A stretch of 64,000 bases of DNA from Sinorhizobium mexicanum (GTDB lineage: Bacteria > Pseudomonadota > Alphaproteobacteria > Rhizobiales > Rhizobiaceae), in NCBI RefSeq assembly GCF_013488225.1, contig NZ_CP041238.1:2381501-2445500 (forward strand), in the 5' to 3' direction. Numbering within the stretch: position 1 is the stretch's first letter; every line of letters begins with the position of its first letter. Under the pieces are notes generated by a model that was given only the letters and a program-made list of their open reading frames with translations, ran no database searches and had not been told where the DNA came from. Position numbers and translations under genes: made by a program. Of this stretch, positions 41,468 to 48,410 are shown one piece after another.

Positions 41468-42409
41468 ATGTCCTATTTGCGTGGCGCTGCAATCGTTGCA
41501 CTCGGCTTCATTTTTTACAGTCCGGTGTCAATGGCCGCTGAAGCGATCGGCGAGGCGGTTCGGATCCGGACTGAAGTCAGAGGTGCGGGCGGTCCGCTGG
41601 CGGCCAAAGACCCGGTCTACCGGGACGAACGGATTCTGACCTCAAAGTCCGGGCTGGGACAATTTGTGTTCCGCGACGGCACCAAACTGGCCGTCGGCTG
41701 GGGCTCGTCCGTCGTCATCGACAAATTCGTCTTCGACGACTCCAACAACTTGCAGAAGCTCAGCCTCAGGGCGACGAAAGGCACGTTCCGCTGGGTCAGC
41801 GGAAAGTCGAAGAGCACTGCCTACGAGATCCTGACGCCGGCCGGAACGATCGGCGTTCGCGGCACCGCGTTCGACTTCTATGTCGGCGGAGACGGAACCA
41901 CGGCGCTCGTTCTCCTCAACGGCGAGGCCAGTTTCTGCGGCCCTGGCGGCTGCAAACAACTGACAAGGCATTGCGACTGCGTGATCGCCGATCGCAACGG
42001 CAACGTTACTGACACGGCCCGCGTAAACCGCCGCATCCTGGATACCCTCGGAAACAAGGGGGCGTTGCCGTTCCTTTCCGGCAACCAGCACCTTTCCGGC
42101 GGACTGGGCTGGGTCGGCGGTGGTTGCAGCATTCGTGCCGCGCTCCCAATTCCACCAACACAGCCCGAGCGGATCAGGCCCGAGAAAAAGCAGGCGCAGC
42201 CGCAGAAGCCCCCGACAAAACCGGACAAGCCGCCTCCGAAGCCTGACAAGCCCGAAAAGCCGCCGCGCCCGGATAAACCGGAAAAACCGCCCCGTCCGGA
42301 TAAACCGGAGAAGCCGCCGCGGCCAGAGAAGCCGGAAAAGCCTCGCGAACCGGAGAAGCCGCGTCAGGAGCAGAACGGACCGCGAGAGGGCAGCCGCAAC
42401 AACGGTTAG
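41468..42409 (+). CDS. Secreted FecR-domain protein with Pro/Lys repeat tail
   Basis: A 313-residue protein. A signal peptide (ending VSMAAEA) is followed by a FecR-like domain (about residues 30-170; VYRDERILTSKSGLGQFVFR, TKGTFRWVSG, TPAGTIGVRGTAFDFYVGG). A Cys-rich stretch follows (SFCGPGGCKQLTRHCDCVIA), and the last 85 residues are repeats of the PDKPEKPPR type. AGGAGGGG precedes the ATG. It is convergent with the CHASE2 cyclase, with 20 bases between stops. The tail may span or bind peptidoglycan; that is inference. Confidence 0.85.
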   Translation: MSYLRGAAIVALGFIFYSPVSMAAEAIGEAVRIRTEVRGAGGPLAAKDPVYRDERILTSKSGLGQFVFRDGTKLAVGWGSSVVIDKFVFDDSNNLQKLSLRATKGTFRWVSGKSKSTAYEILTPAGTIGVRGTAFDFYVGGDGTTALVLLNGEASFCGPGGCKQLTRHCDCVIADRNGNVTDTARVNRRILDTLGNKGALPFLSGNQHLSGGLGWVGGGCSIRAALPIPPTQPERIRPEKKQAQPQKPPTKPDKPPPKPDKPEKPPRPDKPEKPPRPDKPEKPPRPEKPEKPREPEKPRQEQNGPREGSRNNG

Positions 42410-42429
42410 CAATTCCACAGCGCGTTCGG

Positions 42430-44577
42430 CTATCCTGTCTTGCCGTGATCAACGAAGTGATCGGCCCGGCGGGAAATCCGGCGGTAGAAGTCCGTCAATC
42501 CGTCCAGCTTCGCCGCCTTGAGCTTCGCCGCGCTCAGGATCTTGCGGTTCGGCACGCGGGACCGCAGGGCCTCGATAAGTTTCAGGTGAAGGCATCTGAG
42601 TTCGGCGAACTCGGTGGAAGCTCCGAGTTTTTCATCACCGACGACGGCGAAGAGCTTTGTCCGAGTGCTCTTTCCCTTGAGCGCCAGCATCCCCGCCTCG
42701 AGCAGAGCATGACCCGGCAGCGCCTGAGCGGTCTCCTCGGACACCAGAATGTCGAAGTGAACATCCTTGCAGGAGGATTCTATCCGAGCCGCGATGTTGA
42801 CCGTATCGCCGACGGCCGAGTAGTTGAAGTGGGCCTCGGCGCCCATGTTGCCGACACAGGCGATGCCGGTGTGAATGCCGACGCCGATCGCGATGTTTTG
42901 CTCCTTTCCGAAGCCGAAGGCGTCGTCGGCATTGAGGCGGAGAAGCGTCTCGCGCATGCCGAGCGCGGCGCGAACGGCCTTGCCCGCGTGGTCGGCGACG
43001 TCGACTGGGGCGTTCCAGAAGGCCATGATCGAGTCCCCGATGAACTTGTCGAGCGTGCCTTCGTTGGCGATGACGTGGCGGCTCAGCGCATCGAGCAGCG
43101 TGTTCAGGAAGCCGACAACGGCAGTCGGCGCCATCTGTTCGCTGATCTCGGTGAAATTCCGGACGTCGACGAACATCACCGTCAGCTCGCGGTCGTCGCC
43201 GCCGAGGCGCAGCGCATCGCGCGTGTGCTCGATACGGTAGAGCAGCGACGGTGAAAGATACTGGCCGAAGGCCCTCCGGACCGCCCGGCGCTCACGGTCG
43301 GTCACTAGGAAGCGGAACGCCGTGGCGGCAAAATGCGTGATCGATGCGCTGACGATCGGGGCCAGCGGATCGAAGAGCAGCCCACCATAGAGGAAGGCGA
43401 GCCAGGAGGCGATGAGGGCAAGCGCAGTGATGGCCAGGCCGCAGGCGAGCGCGACCGCCGGGCTGACGAAGGTGGTGAGCACCACCAGCAGAGTGCCCGC
43501 GATTGCAATGGACAGGATTTCAAGGCCATCAGCCCAGTCGGGACGCGAGAGAAAATGGCCGGACAGGATCTGCTCAACCGTCTGCGCGTGCAGCGAGACG
43601 CCCGGAACGTTCTGCCCGAGGGCGGTCGTGCGAATGTCCTGCAATCCCGCCGCCGACGTGCCGACAAACACGATGCTGCCCTCGATCGCCGCCCTCACCT
43701 CCGGCGGCGCCCCTCCGGGGGCGAGCACGTGCCTTGCGGAGACGTAGCGTTCTGCGTGATCCGGGCTGACATAGAGCCAGAGTTCGCCGGCCGCGGTCAC
43801 GGGAACGATGAAGTCGCCGATCTTGGCGTCCGTCAATGTATCCGCCACGTCCGGGGCGGCGGCGAGCACATAGGTGGAGGCCCCCTGCGCGACGCGCAGC
43901 GCTTCGAGCGCAAGGTTCGGATAGAACTGTTCGCCGTCGCTTAGGAAAAGCGGAACGGCGCGCACGACCGTCGACGTCGCGCCGGGATTGAGGCTGATAT
44001 GGCCAAGACCGGCGGCATTGGCCTCGAGCTGCGGCCTGAGCGGCGTCGCCGCCTCGAGACGTGGAGGTGCGCCGAACGGGCTTTCACCGGTAAAGGCGAA
44101 GCCGGCCTTCACCGGCGGGCGATAGTTCCCTTCGTTGGAAATGCCGAAGCCCAGCACGACGGGTCTGTCCGCGATCGCCCGGGCGAAGATCTCGTCATTG
44201 TCGGGCAGTTGGCGAAGCAGCGACGGGTCGATCCCGCCAACGTCGCGCACGACGTTGCGCGGTGACAGGCGATCCGGCTCGGCAAAGAGAATGTCGAATG
44301 CGATGGCCGACGCCCCCATCTCCGACAGCCGGTCGACCAGCGCGGCGATGCGGTCTCTCGGCCACGGCCACTGACCAAGCTCCCGGAGCGAGGCCTCGTC
44401 AATGTCGACGATCCGTACCGGCATGTTCTCGAAAGTGCGCGGCTTGATACGCTGATACTCGTCGAATGTGAGATTTCGGGCGAGCCGCAGCAACGGCGGA
44501 TCGCTTGCCCGCAGCATTGTCAGAGCCGCTACAATCGACAAGCCGATAATGACGCCCACCTGCTGCGCACGTGTCAT
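42430..44577 (-). CDS. CHASE2-domain membrane adenylate cyclase
   Basis: A 715-residue protein. The N-terminal membrane anchor (VGVIIGLSIVAALTMLRA) is followed by an extracytoplasmic CHASE2 domain (about 50-330; VRIVDIDEASLRELGQWPWP, GASAIAFDILFAEPDR, FVGTSAAGLQDIRTTALG). Three hydrophobic segments (about 350-420) precede the cyclase domain (TVMFVDVRNFTEISEQM; LDKFIGDSIMAFWNAP; NYSAVGDTVNIAARIE) with metal Asp, Lys and Asn/Arg residues present. It should produce cAMP in response to a periplasmic cue. A family 1 repeat lies 17 bases upstream of the ATG. Confidence 0.9.
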   Translation of the reverse strand: MTRAQQVGVIIGLSIVAALTMLRASDPPLLRLARNLTFDEYQRIKPRTFENMPVRIVDIDEASLRELGQWPWPRDRIAALVDRLSEMGASAIAFDILFAEPDRLSPRNVVRDVGGIDPSLLRQLPDNDEIFARAIADRPVVLGFGISNEGNYRPPVKAGFAFTGESPFGAPPRLEAATPLRPQLEANAAGLGHISLNPGATSTVVRAVPLFLSDGEQFYPNLALEALRVAQGASTYVLAAAPDVADTLTDAKIGDFIVPVTAAGELWLYVSPDHAERYVSARHVLAPGGAPPEVRAAIEGSIVFVGTSAAGLQDIRTTALGQNVPGVSLHAQTVEQILSGHFLSRPDWADGLEILSIAIAGTLLVVLTTFVSPAVALACGLAITALALIASWLAFLYGGLLFDPLAPIVSASITHFAATAFRFLVTDRERRAVRRAFGQYLSPSLLYRIEHTRDALRLGGDDRELTVMFVDVRNFTEISEQMAPTAVVGFLNTLLDALSRHVIANEGTLDKFIGDSIMAFWNAPVDVADHAGKAVRAALGMRETLLRLNADDAFGFGKEQNIAIGVGIHTGIACVGNMGAEAHFNYSAVGDTVNIAARIESSCKDVHFDILVSEETAQALPGHALLEAGMLALKGKSTRTKLFAVVGDEKLGASTEFAELRCLHLKLIEALRSRVPNRKILSAAKLKAAKLDGLTDFYRRISRRADHFVDHGKTG

Positions 44578-44593
44578 GCAGCAACCGCCCCCC

Positions 44594-44700
44594 TACAGCG
44601 CCGCGCGCCTTATCGGACGCACAAAGGACGCTGCAGCACCTTGAACTGCTGCATGTTTGTATCCTCAAATCGGTTAGGATTTCAGGAAAACATGCAGTAG
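44594..44700 (+). repeat. Mosaic repeat family 1, copy 3
   Basis: TACAGCGCCGCGCGCCTTAT, CGGACGC...AAAGGACGCTGCAG, CTGCATGTTTG, AATCGGTTAGGATT and ACATGCAGTAG blocks. It lies between the channel-like gene and the CHASE2 cyclase and forms the latter's upstream region. Confidence 0.8.
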
Positions 44701-44786
44701 CGCGCGCAAGCTTACTGCATAATCCGGCAAATCGGAATCGGATAAATTATGCGGCAATTCAAGGCGTTACGGCGCCTCATGCCCGT

Positions 44787-45941
44787 TCAGCGTTTCTCGC
44801 CAAGATAGCTGAAGAGAGTCTGTTTCCATTTTTCGCTGCGGATCGCGTCAAGTACCGCCACATCGGTCGCCTTGCGGTAGCGGCTGCCGATCGGCATGGC
44901 GATGCCGTAGCTCTGCGGTTCGAATGTCACGTCAAGGACCCCGACCGCATTCGAAAACTTCTGTGCAACGAGCCACGCGAGCAACGGCTTGTCGTAGACA
45001 AAGGCGTCGATCGAGCCCGACCCCAGCATGTTCGACCCATCCTCGACACGGTCGAAGTCGCGGTGCTCGATACGGTCCCGGTCGAGCAATCCAATCGTTG
45101 CCGATCCCGCCAATGCGCCGACGCGCACGCCGGGCAGATCATCGACATTGTTCACGACGCCGCGGATCTGTCGCGTCGTGAGCGCCGAGGTGACACTGGC
45201 GGTGAACACCGCGATGGTGATGATCGAGACGACCATCCAGATAATGGCGAGCGCGCGTCCTGCCAGGGTTCTCGGGCCGCGGTGACCGGTACTGGCCTGC
45301 GTCATCACCTCGGCGGACCACCAGATGCTGGCGCCGAGCCCCTTGGCGGCACTGCCTCCGAATTCCTCGTTGTGGCGGCGTTCGAACAACCAGATCAGAG
45401 CCCCGACCAGAAACGAGATGCCGATGAGCGCACCGGCTGCCTGAAGGAAACCGAGCGAGGTCATCGCGCGGATGATTTCGCGCCATATCGAAACGCGGGT
45501 CAGCGAGACCGCGATGCCGAGCCCCGTGTGGTAGAAGGGCTGCGAGAAATCCACGCTGCGCTCGCGCTCGGGCGTGATGGTTATCGCCGCGACAGACAGG
45601 TCATAATCGCCCCGTGCCGTCGCCTCGACGAGGCTCTGCACCGATGGTTCTTCGACCAGCCGGAACTTGAGGCCGCGATCCTGAGCGATCTGCCGCCAAA
45701 GTTCGATGGAAATGCCCGTCCAGTTGCCGTCCGGTTGCTTCATCGAGAACGGCGGCGCCTCCTTGGTGCCGACGACAAGCTCGCGATCCGGGAAATCCGT
45801 CGCCATGTCTTTGGCGGGTGCCTGAGGACTGGTCTGGGCCGCTACCGCAACCGCGATGATCGTCACCGCCCCGAAAACGAGCGCCGGCAGAAGACGAGGG
45901 AAGCGCCTGCCCGCGAGTTGCCGCTTTCTGAAGGTGTGCAT
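44787..45941 (-). CDS. Prokaryotic ionotropic-glutamate-receptor-like channel
   Basis: A 384-residue protein. A signal anchor (LLPALVFGAVTIIAVAVAA) is followed by a periplasmic solute-binding lobe (RELVVGTKEAPPFSMKQPDG...GDYDLSVAAITITPERERSVDFSQPF). Then come a channel core of helix (AAGALIGISFLVGALIWLFE), re-entrant pore (GASIWWSAEVMTQASTGHRG) and helix (IWMVVSIITIAVFTASVTSA), and the second binding lobe (SGSIDAFVYDKPLLAWLVAQ). This is the GluR0-like order. The pore lacks a TVGYG filter. The ligand is presumably an amino acid. GAGG before the ATG supports the start. Confidence 0.85.
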   Translation of the reverse strand: MHTFRKRQLAGRRFPRLLPALVFGAVTIIAVAVAAQTSPQAPAKDMATDFPDRELVVGTKEAPPFSMKQPDGNWTGISIELWRQIAQDRGLKFRLVEEPSVQSLVEATARGDYDLSVAAITITPERERSVDFSQPFYHTGLGIAVSLTRVSIWREIIRAMTSLGFLQAAGALIGISFLVGALIWLFERRHNEEFGGSAAKGLGASIWWSAEVMTQASTGHRGPRTLAGRALAIIWMVVSIITIAVFTASVTSALTTRQIRGVVNNVDDLPGVRVGALAGSATIGLLDRDRIEHRDFDRVEDGSNMLGSGSIDAFVYDKPLLAWLVAQKFSNAVGVLDVTFEPQSYGIAMPIGSRYRKATDVAVLDAIRSEKWKQTLFSYLGEKR

Positions 45942-46011
45942 GGTCACCCTCACTTCCTTCCCATCCGACCGATCCTTACCTGCCCCAAGCGCCGATGCGG
46001 GACAGGACTGG

Positions 46012-46611
46012 TTATCTCCTTCCCTGCGGGTAGATCGTCTCGCCGCGCTTGAGCATTTCGACAAAGGCATCGATCTTCTTCTTCCGCCCGGCTTCCGTCT
46101 TCATGTTGTGGGTGCGGAAGGCGAGCGCGAAGCGGTTCTGCTCGCTGAGCTTGGCGAGCATCTCCCTGGCCTTGGGCTCGGCGTCGATGGCGGCCTGCAG
46201 ATCGTCCGGGATCTTCATGTCCTTGCCGCTCGCATAGGCGCGCTCCCAGCGCCCGTCGGCCTTCGCCGCCTCGACCTGCTTCACCCCATGCTCAGTCATC
46301 CGGCCTTCCTCGATCAGCCGGGCGACATTGTCGACGTTGATCTGGCTCCAGGTGCTCTTCCTGCCGCGCGGCGTGTAACGCTGCAGGAAGCTCCTGTCGT
46401 CGAGCCCCTTGCGCAGGCCATCGATCCAGCCCCAGCACAGGACGACGTCGATCGCTTCCTTGGGCGTGATCGACTTGAGTCCCGAACCGGCCTTGTGGAT
46501 CTTGATCCACACCTCGTCCGCCGTGTCGTGATGGCTGCCCAGCCAGCGGTAGAAGCTCTCGGCGTCCTCGAACTCGCGAATCTTTTCCGGATCGACCGTT
46601 ACCGGTGCCAT
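46012..46611 (-). CDS. YdeI/OmpD-associated family protein
   Basis: A 199-residue soluble protein. Motifs FYRWLGSHHDTADEVWIKIH, EAIDVVLCWGWIDGLRKGLD, RYTPRGRKSTWSQINVDNVA and a C-terminal RTHNMKTEAGRKKKIDAFVE are typical of the bacteriocin-protection/YdeI family. Family members have been linked to antimicrobial peptide tolerance in enterobacteria, but here this is only a name. It is 70 bases from the iGluR-like gene on the same strand. Confidence 0.87.
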   Translation of the reverse strand: MAPVTVDPEKIREFEDAESFYRWLGSHHDTADEVWIKIHKAGSGLKSITPKEAIDVVLCWGWIDGLRKGLDDRSFLQRYTPRGRKSTWSQINVDNVARLIEEGRMTEHGVKQVEAAKADGRWERAYASGKDMKIPDDLQAAIDAEPKAREMLAKLSEQNRFALAFRTHNMKTEAGRKKKIDAFVEMLKRGETIYPQGRR

Positions 46612-46788
46612 CAGCTGACCTGCCTTTTCGCTACTGCCATGTTGCGTGCCACCGTCGCCAAATTCCGGGCGCCACCATCATCACGCAGCGGGCGCGGAAG
46701 TGCAACGTGAGGAGGCAGCGGCAAGTGCAGGCGCTTGGCGCGGAAGGCTTCTCCAGCCTAAGATCATAGGAAGGCGGGGAGAAAATTG

Positions 46789-47991
46789 ATGGACGATCTG
46801 CAAATCCGCACGATCAGCGACTGGCTGGTCGCACAGGGCCTGCTCGGCCTCGACGAGACCGGACTTCTTGAAGGTTTTTGCGAGCGCTGCCGTGAGCAAG
46901 GCCTCGATCTTGTCCAGGCAGCACTCTTTCTCGATACGCTTCACCCCGTGCTCGAGTCGCGCGGCTTCGTCTGGAATGCCGAAGAAACGGACGCGACGAG
47001 GCAGCGGGAGTTTTCGCGCTACGAGTCGGAGCGCAATTCCCGTCTGTGGAGCGCCAGCCCCTTCAACCACATGCTGGAGGATGCGCTCTCAGAAATCCAT
47101 CTGCCGCTCGACTACACCGGAGAGGCCCGCTTCACGATCCTGGACGACCTTCGTCTCGAGGGGCACACCGACTATTTCGCGCTGATCCATCGCCTGAGCG
47201 GCAAGGATGCGTTCGGCGAGATGGACAGCCTCTATTCGCGTTGGTCGACGAAGGCGCCGGGCGGCTTTTCTAGCGACGACCTCCATGCGCTGCGCAGCCT
47301 CGTGCCGGCGCTGGCGCTTTCCATCAAGGCCGTTTCGCTGAAGTGGACCGCCCAATCGCTGGTCGAGGTCTATCTCGGCCGCGACGCCGGCCATCGCGTG
47401 CTGGAAGGCCGGATCGCCAGGGGCAAGGTCGAGAGCATCCACACGGTGCTGTGGTATTCGGACATCGCAAATTACACGGCTCTTTCCGAGCAGGTCCACA
47501 GCAGCGACCTCATCCCCATGCTGAACGATTATGCGGAGGCGGTGATCTCGTCGGTTCACGCAGCCGGAGGCGACGTGCTGAAGCTCGTCGGCGACGGGAC
47601 GCTCGCGATCTTCACCAGTGCAGACCGATGCCAAGCGGCACTTGCCGCGCTCAAGGCTGAGGCCGAGCTTCAGGAGAGGATCGCCACGCTCAACGCGACA
47701 CGTCTCGAGCAGGAGACGGCGATCACCTCGGTCTATCTCGCGCTCCACGTCGGTGAAGTCTTCTACGGCAACGTCGGAAGCGACGAACGGCTGGATTTCA
47801 CCGTCATAGGCCCGGCCGTCAACGAGGTCTGCCGGATCGCGTCGACTTGCCGTGTTGCCAATCGGTCCGTGCTCGTCTCCTCAGCCTTCGTCGATCTTCT
47901 TCCGCCGGCGGAAAGAGCGGGGTTCGAGACGCTCGGCTCCTTCCACCTGAAGGGTGTCCGCGAACCGCGGGAATTGTTTGCGCGCCCGTAG
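46789..47991 (+). CDS. Class III adenylate cyclase with unknown N-terminal domain
   Basis: A 400-residue cytosolic protein. The N-terminal 200 residues (LQIRTISDWLVAQGLLGLDE...GEARFTILDDLRLEGHTDYF) form a domain often found in rhizobial cyclases. The catalytic domain has VLWYSDIANYTALSEQ (metal Asp), VLKLVGDGTLAIF (Lys and Asp) and DFTVIGPAVNEVCRIAS (Asp, Asn, Arg). All residues for cAMP synthesis are there. The GGGGAGA site favours the ATG at 46789. A dense repeat cluster follows its stop. Confidence 0.87.
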   Translation: MDDLQIRTISDWLVAQGLLGLDETGLLEGFCERCREQGLDLVQAALFLDTLHPVLESRGFVWNAEETDATRQREFSRYESERNSRLWSASPFNHMLEDALSEIHLPLDYTGEARFTILDDLRLEGHTDYFALIHRLSGKDAFGEMDSLYSRWSTKAPGGFSSDDLHALRSLVPALALSIKAVSLKWTAQSLVEVYLGRDAGHRVLEGRIARGKVESIHTVLWYSDIANYTALSEQVHSSDLIPMLNDYAEAVISSVHAAGGDVLKLVGDGTLAIFTSADRCQAALAALKAEAELQERIATLNATRLEQETAITSVYLALHVGEVFYGNVGSDERLDFTVIGPAVNEVCRIASTCRVANRSVLVSSAFVDLLPPAERAGFETLGSFHLKGVREPRELFARP

Positions 47992-47998
47992 AGCAAGC

Positions 47999-48140
47999 GC
48001 CGCGCGTCTATGAGACGCCACAGTACACGACGGCAGCGTAGTGGGTTTGGCGGATGCTTTTTTCGCCCTCATCCCTGTGCTTGTCACAGGGATGAGGGCA
48101 GCGCCGCGTCCGCGGCGCGGGAGAGTCTCTTCAACCCAAG
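47999..48140 (+). repeat. Repeat family 2, copy B
   Basis: GCGCCGCGCGTC...CCACAGTACACGACGGC block, then palindrome CCTCATCCCTGTG...CACAGGGATGAGG (48067-48097) and a second palindrome GCGCCGCG-TC-CGCGGCGC (48101-48118). It forms a composite with the two elements that follow. Confidence 0.7.
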
Positions 48141-48241
48141 GACTGCATGTTTCCTTAAATCGCAGCCGATTTAAGGATAAAAACATGCAGCAATTCAAAG
48201 TGCTACAGCGTCCTTTGCGCGTAAGGCACGCGGCGCTGTAG
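48141..48241 (-). repeat. Mosaic repeat family 1, copy 4 (inverted)
   Basis: On the minus strand it reads CTACAGCGCCGCGTGCCTTA...AAAGGACGCTGTAGCAC...TGCATGTTTTTATCCTTAAA...GATTTAAGGAAACATGCAG. ATTTAAGG is repeated as a long inverted arm (TCCTTAAATCG and CGATTTAAGGA). Confidence 0.8.
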
Positions 48242-48330
48242 GGGCTTGCCGGATTCCTGTGACAGGCACAGGAATGAGGGTGGGAGGAGAAGCCTTGCAG
48301 TACCGCAACCCACAACGCGCAGTCGCTACT
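48242..48330 (-). repeat. Repeat family 2, copy C (inverted)
   Basis: Contains ATTCCTGTG-ACAGG-CACAGGAAT and GAGGGTGGGAGG, the inverse of the copy A palindrome. The exact right edge is uncertain. Confidence 0.6.
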
Positions 48331-48410
48331 ATCGCGACTGTGATCGGACGCATAAAGGACAACAAGACGGCGTTCGGCCGGCGCACCGGTCGAACGCGCG
48401 TCGTCTGTCA
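48331..48410. other. End of the repeat-rich intergenic stretch
   Basis: With the three repeats before it, the gap 47992-48410 has no gene. It lies between the class III cyclase and the end of the pao operon, so both transcripts run into the repeats. I see no clear terminator with a T-run. Confidence 0.4.

Noticed and set aside
42190..42380. Regular repeats that might be a CRISPR array
   Set aside because: They are in-frame codons of the PDKPEKPPR repeats, with no spacers and no cas genes.
44571..46052. Plus-strand frame of 493 aa
   Set aside because: Antisense shadow of the iGluR-like gene; full of His/Arg/Asp and without a start site.
47999..48330. Repeat cluster as a possible insertion sequence
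   Set aside because: No transposase and no target duplication is visible; the parts match dispersed intergenic repeats.
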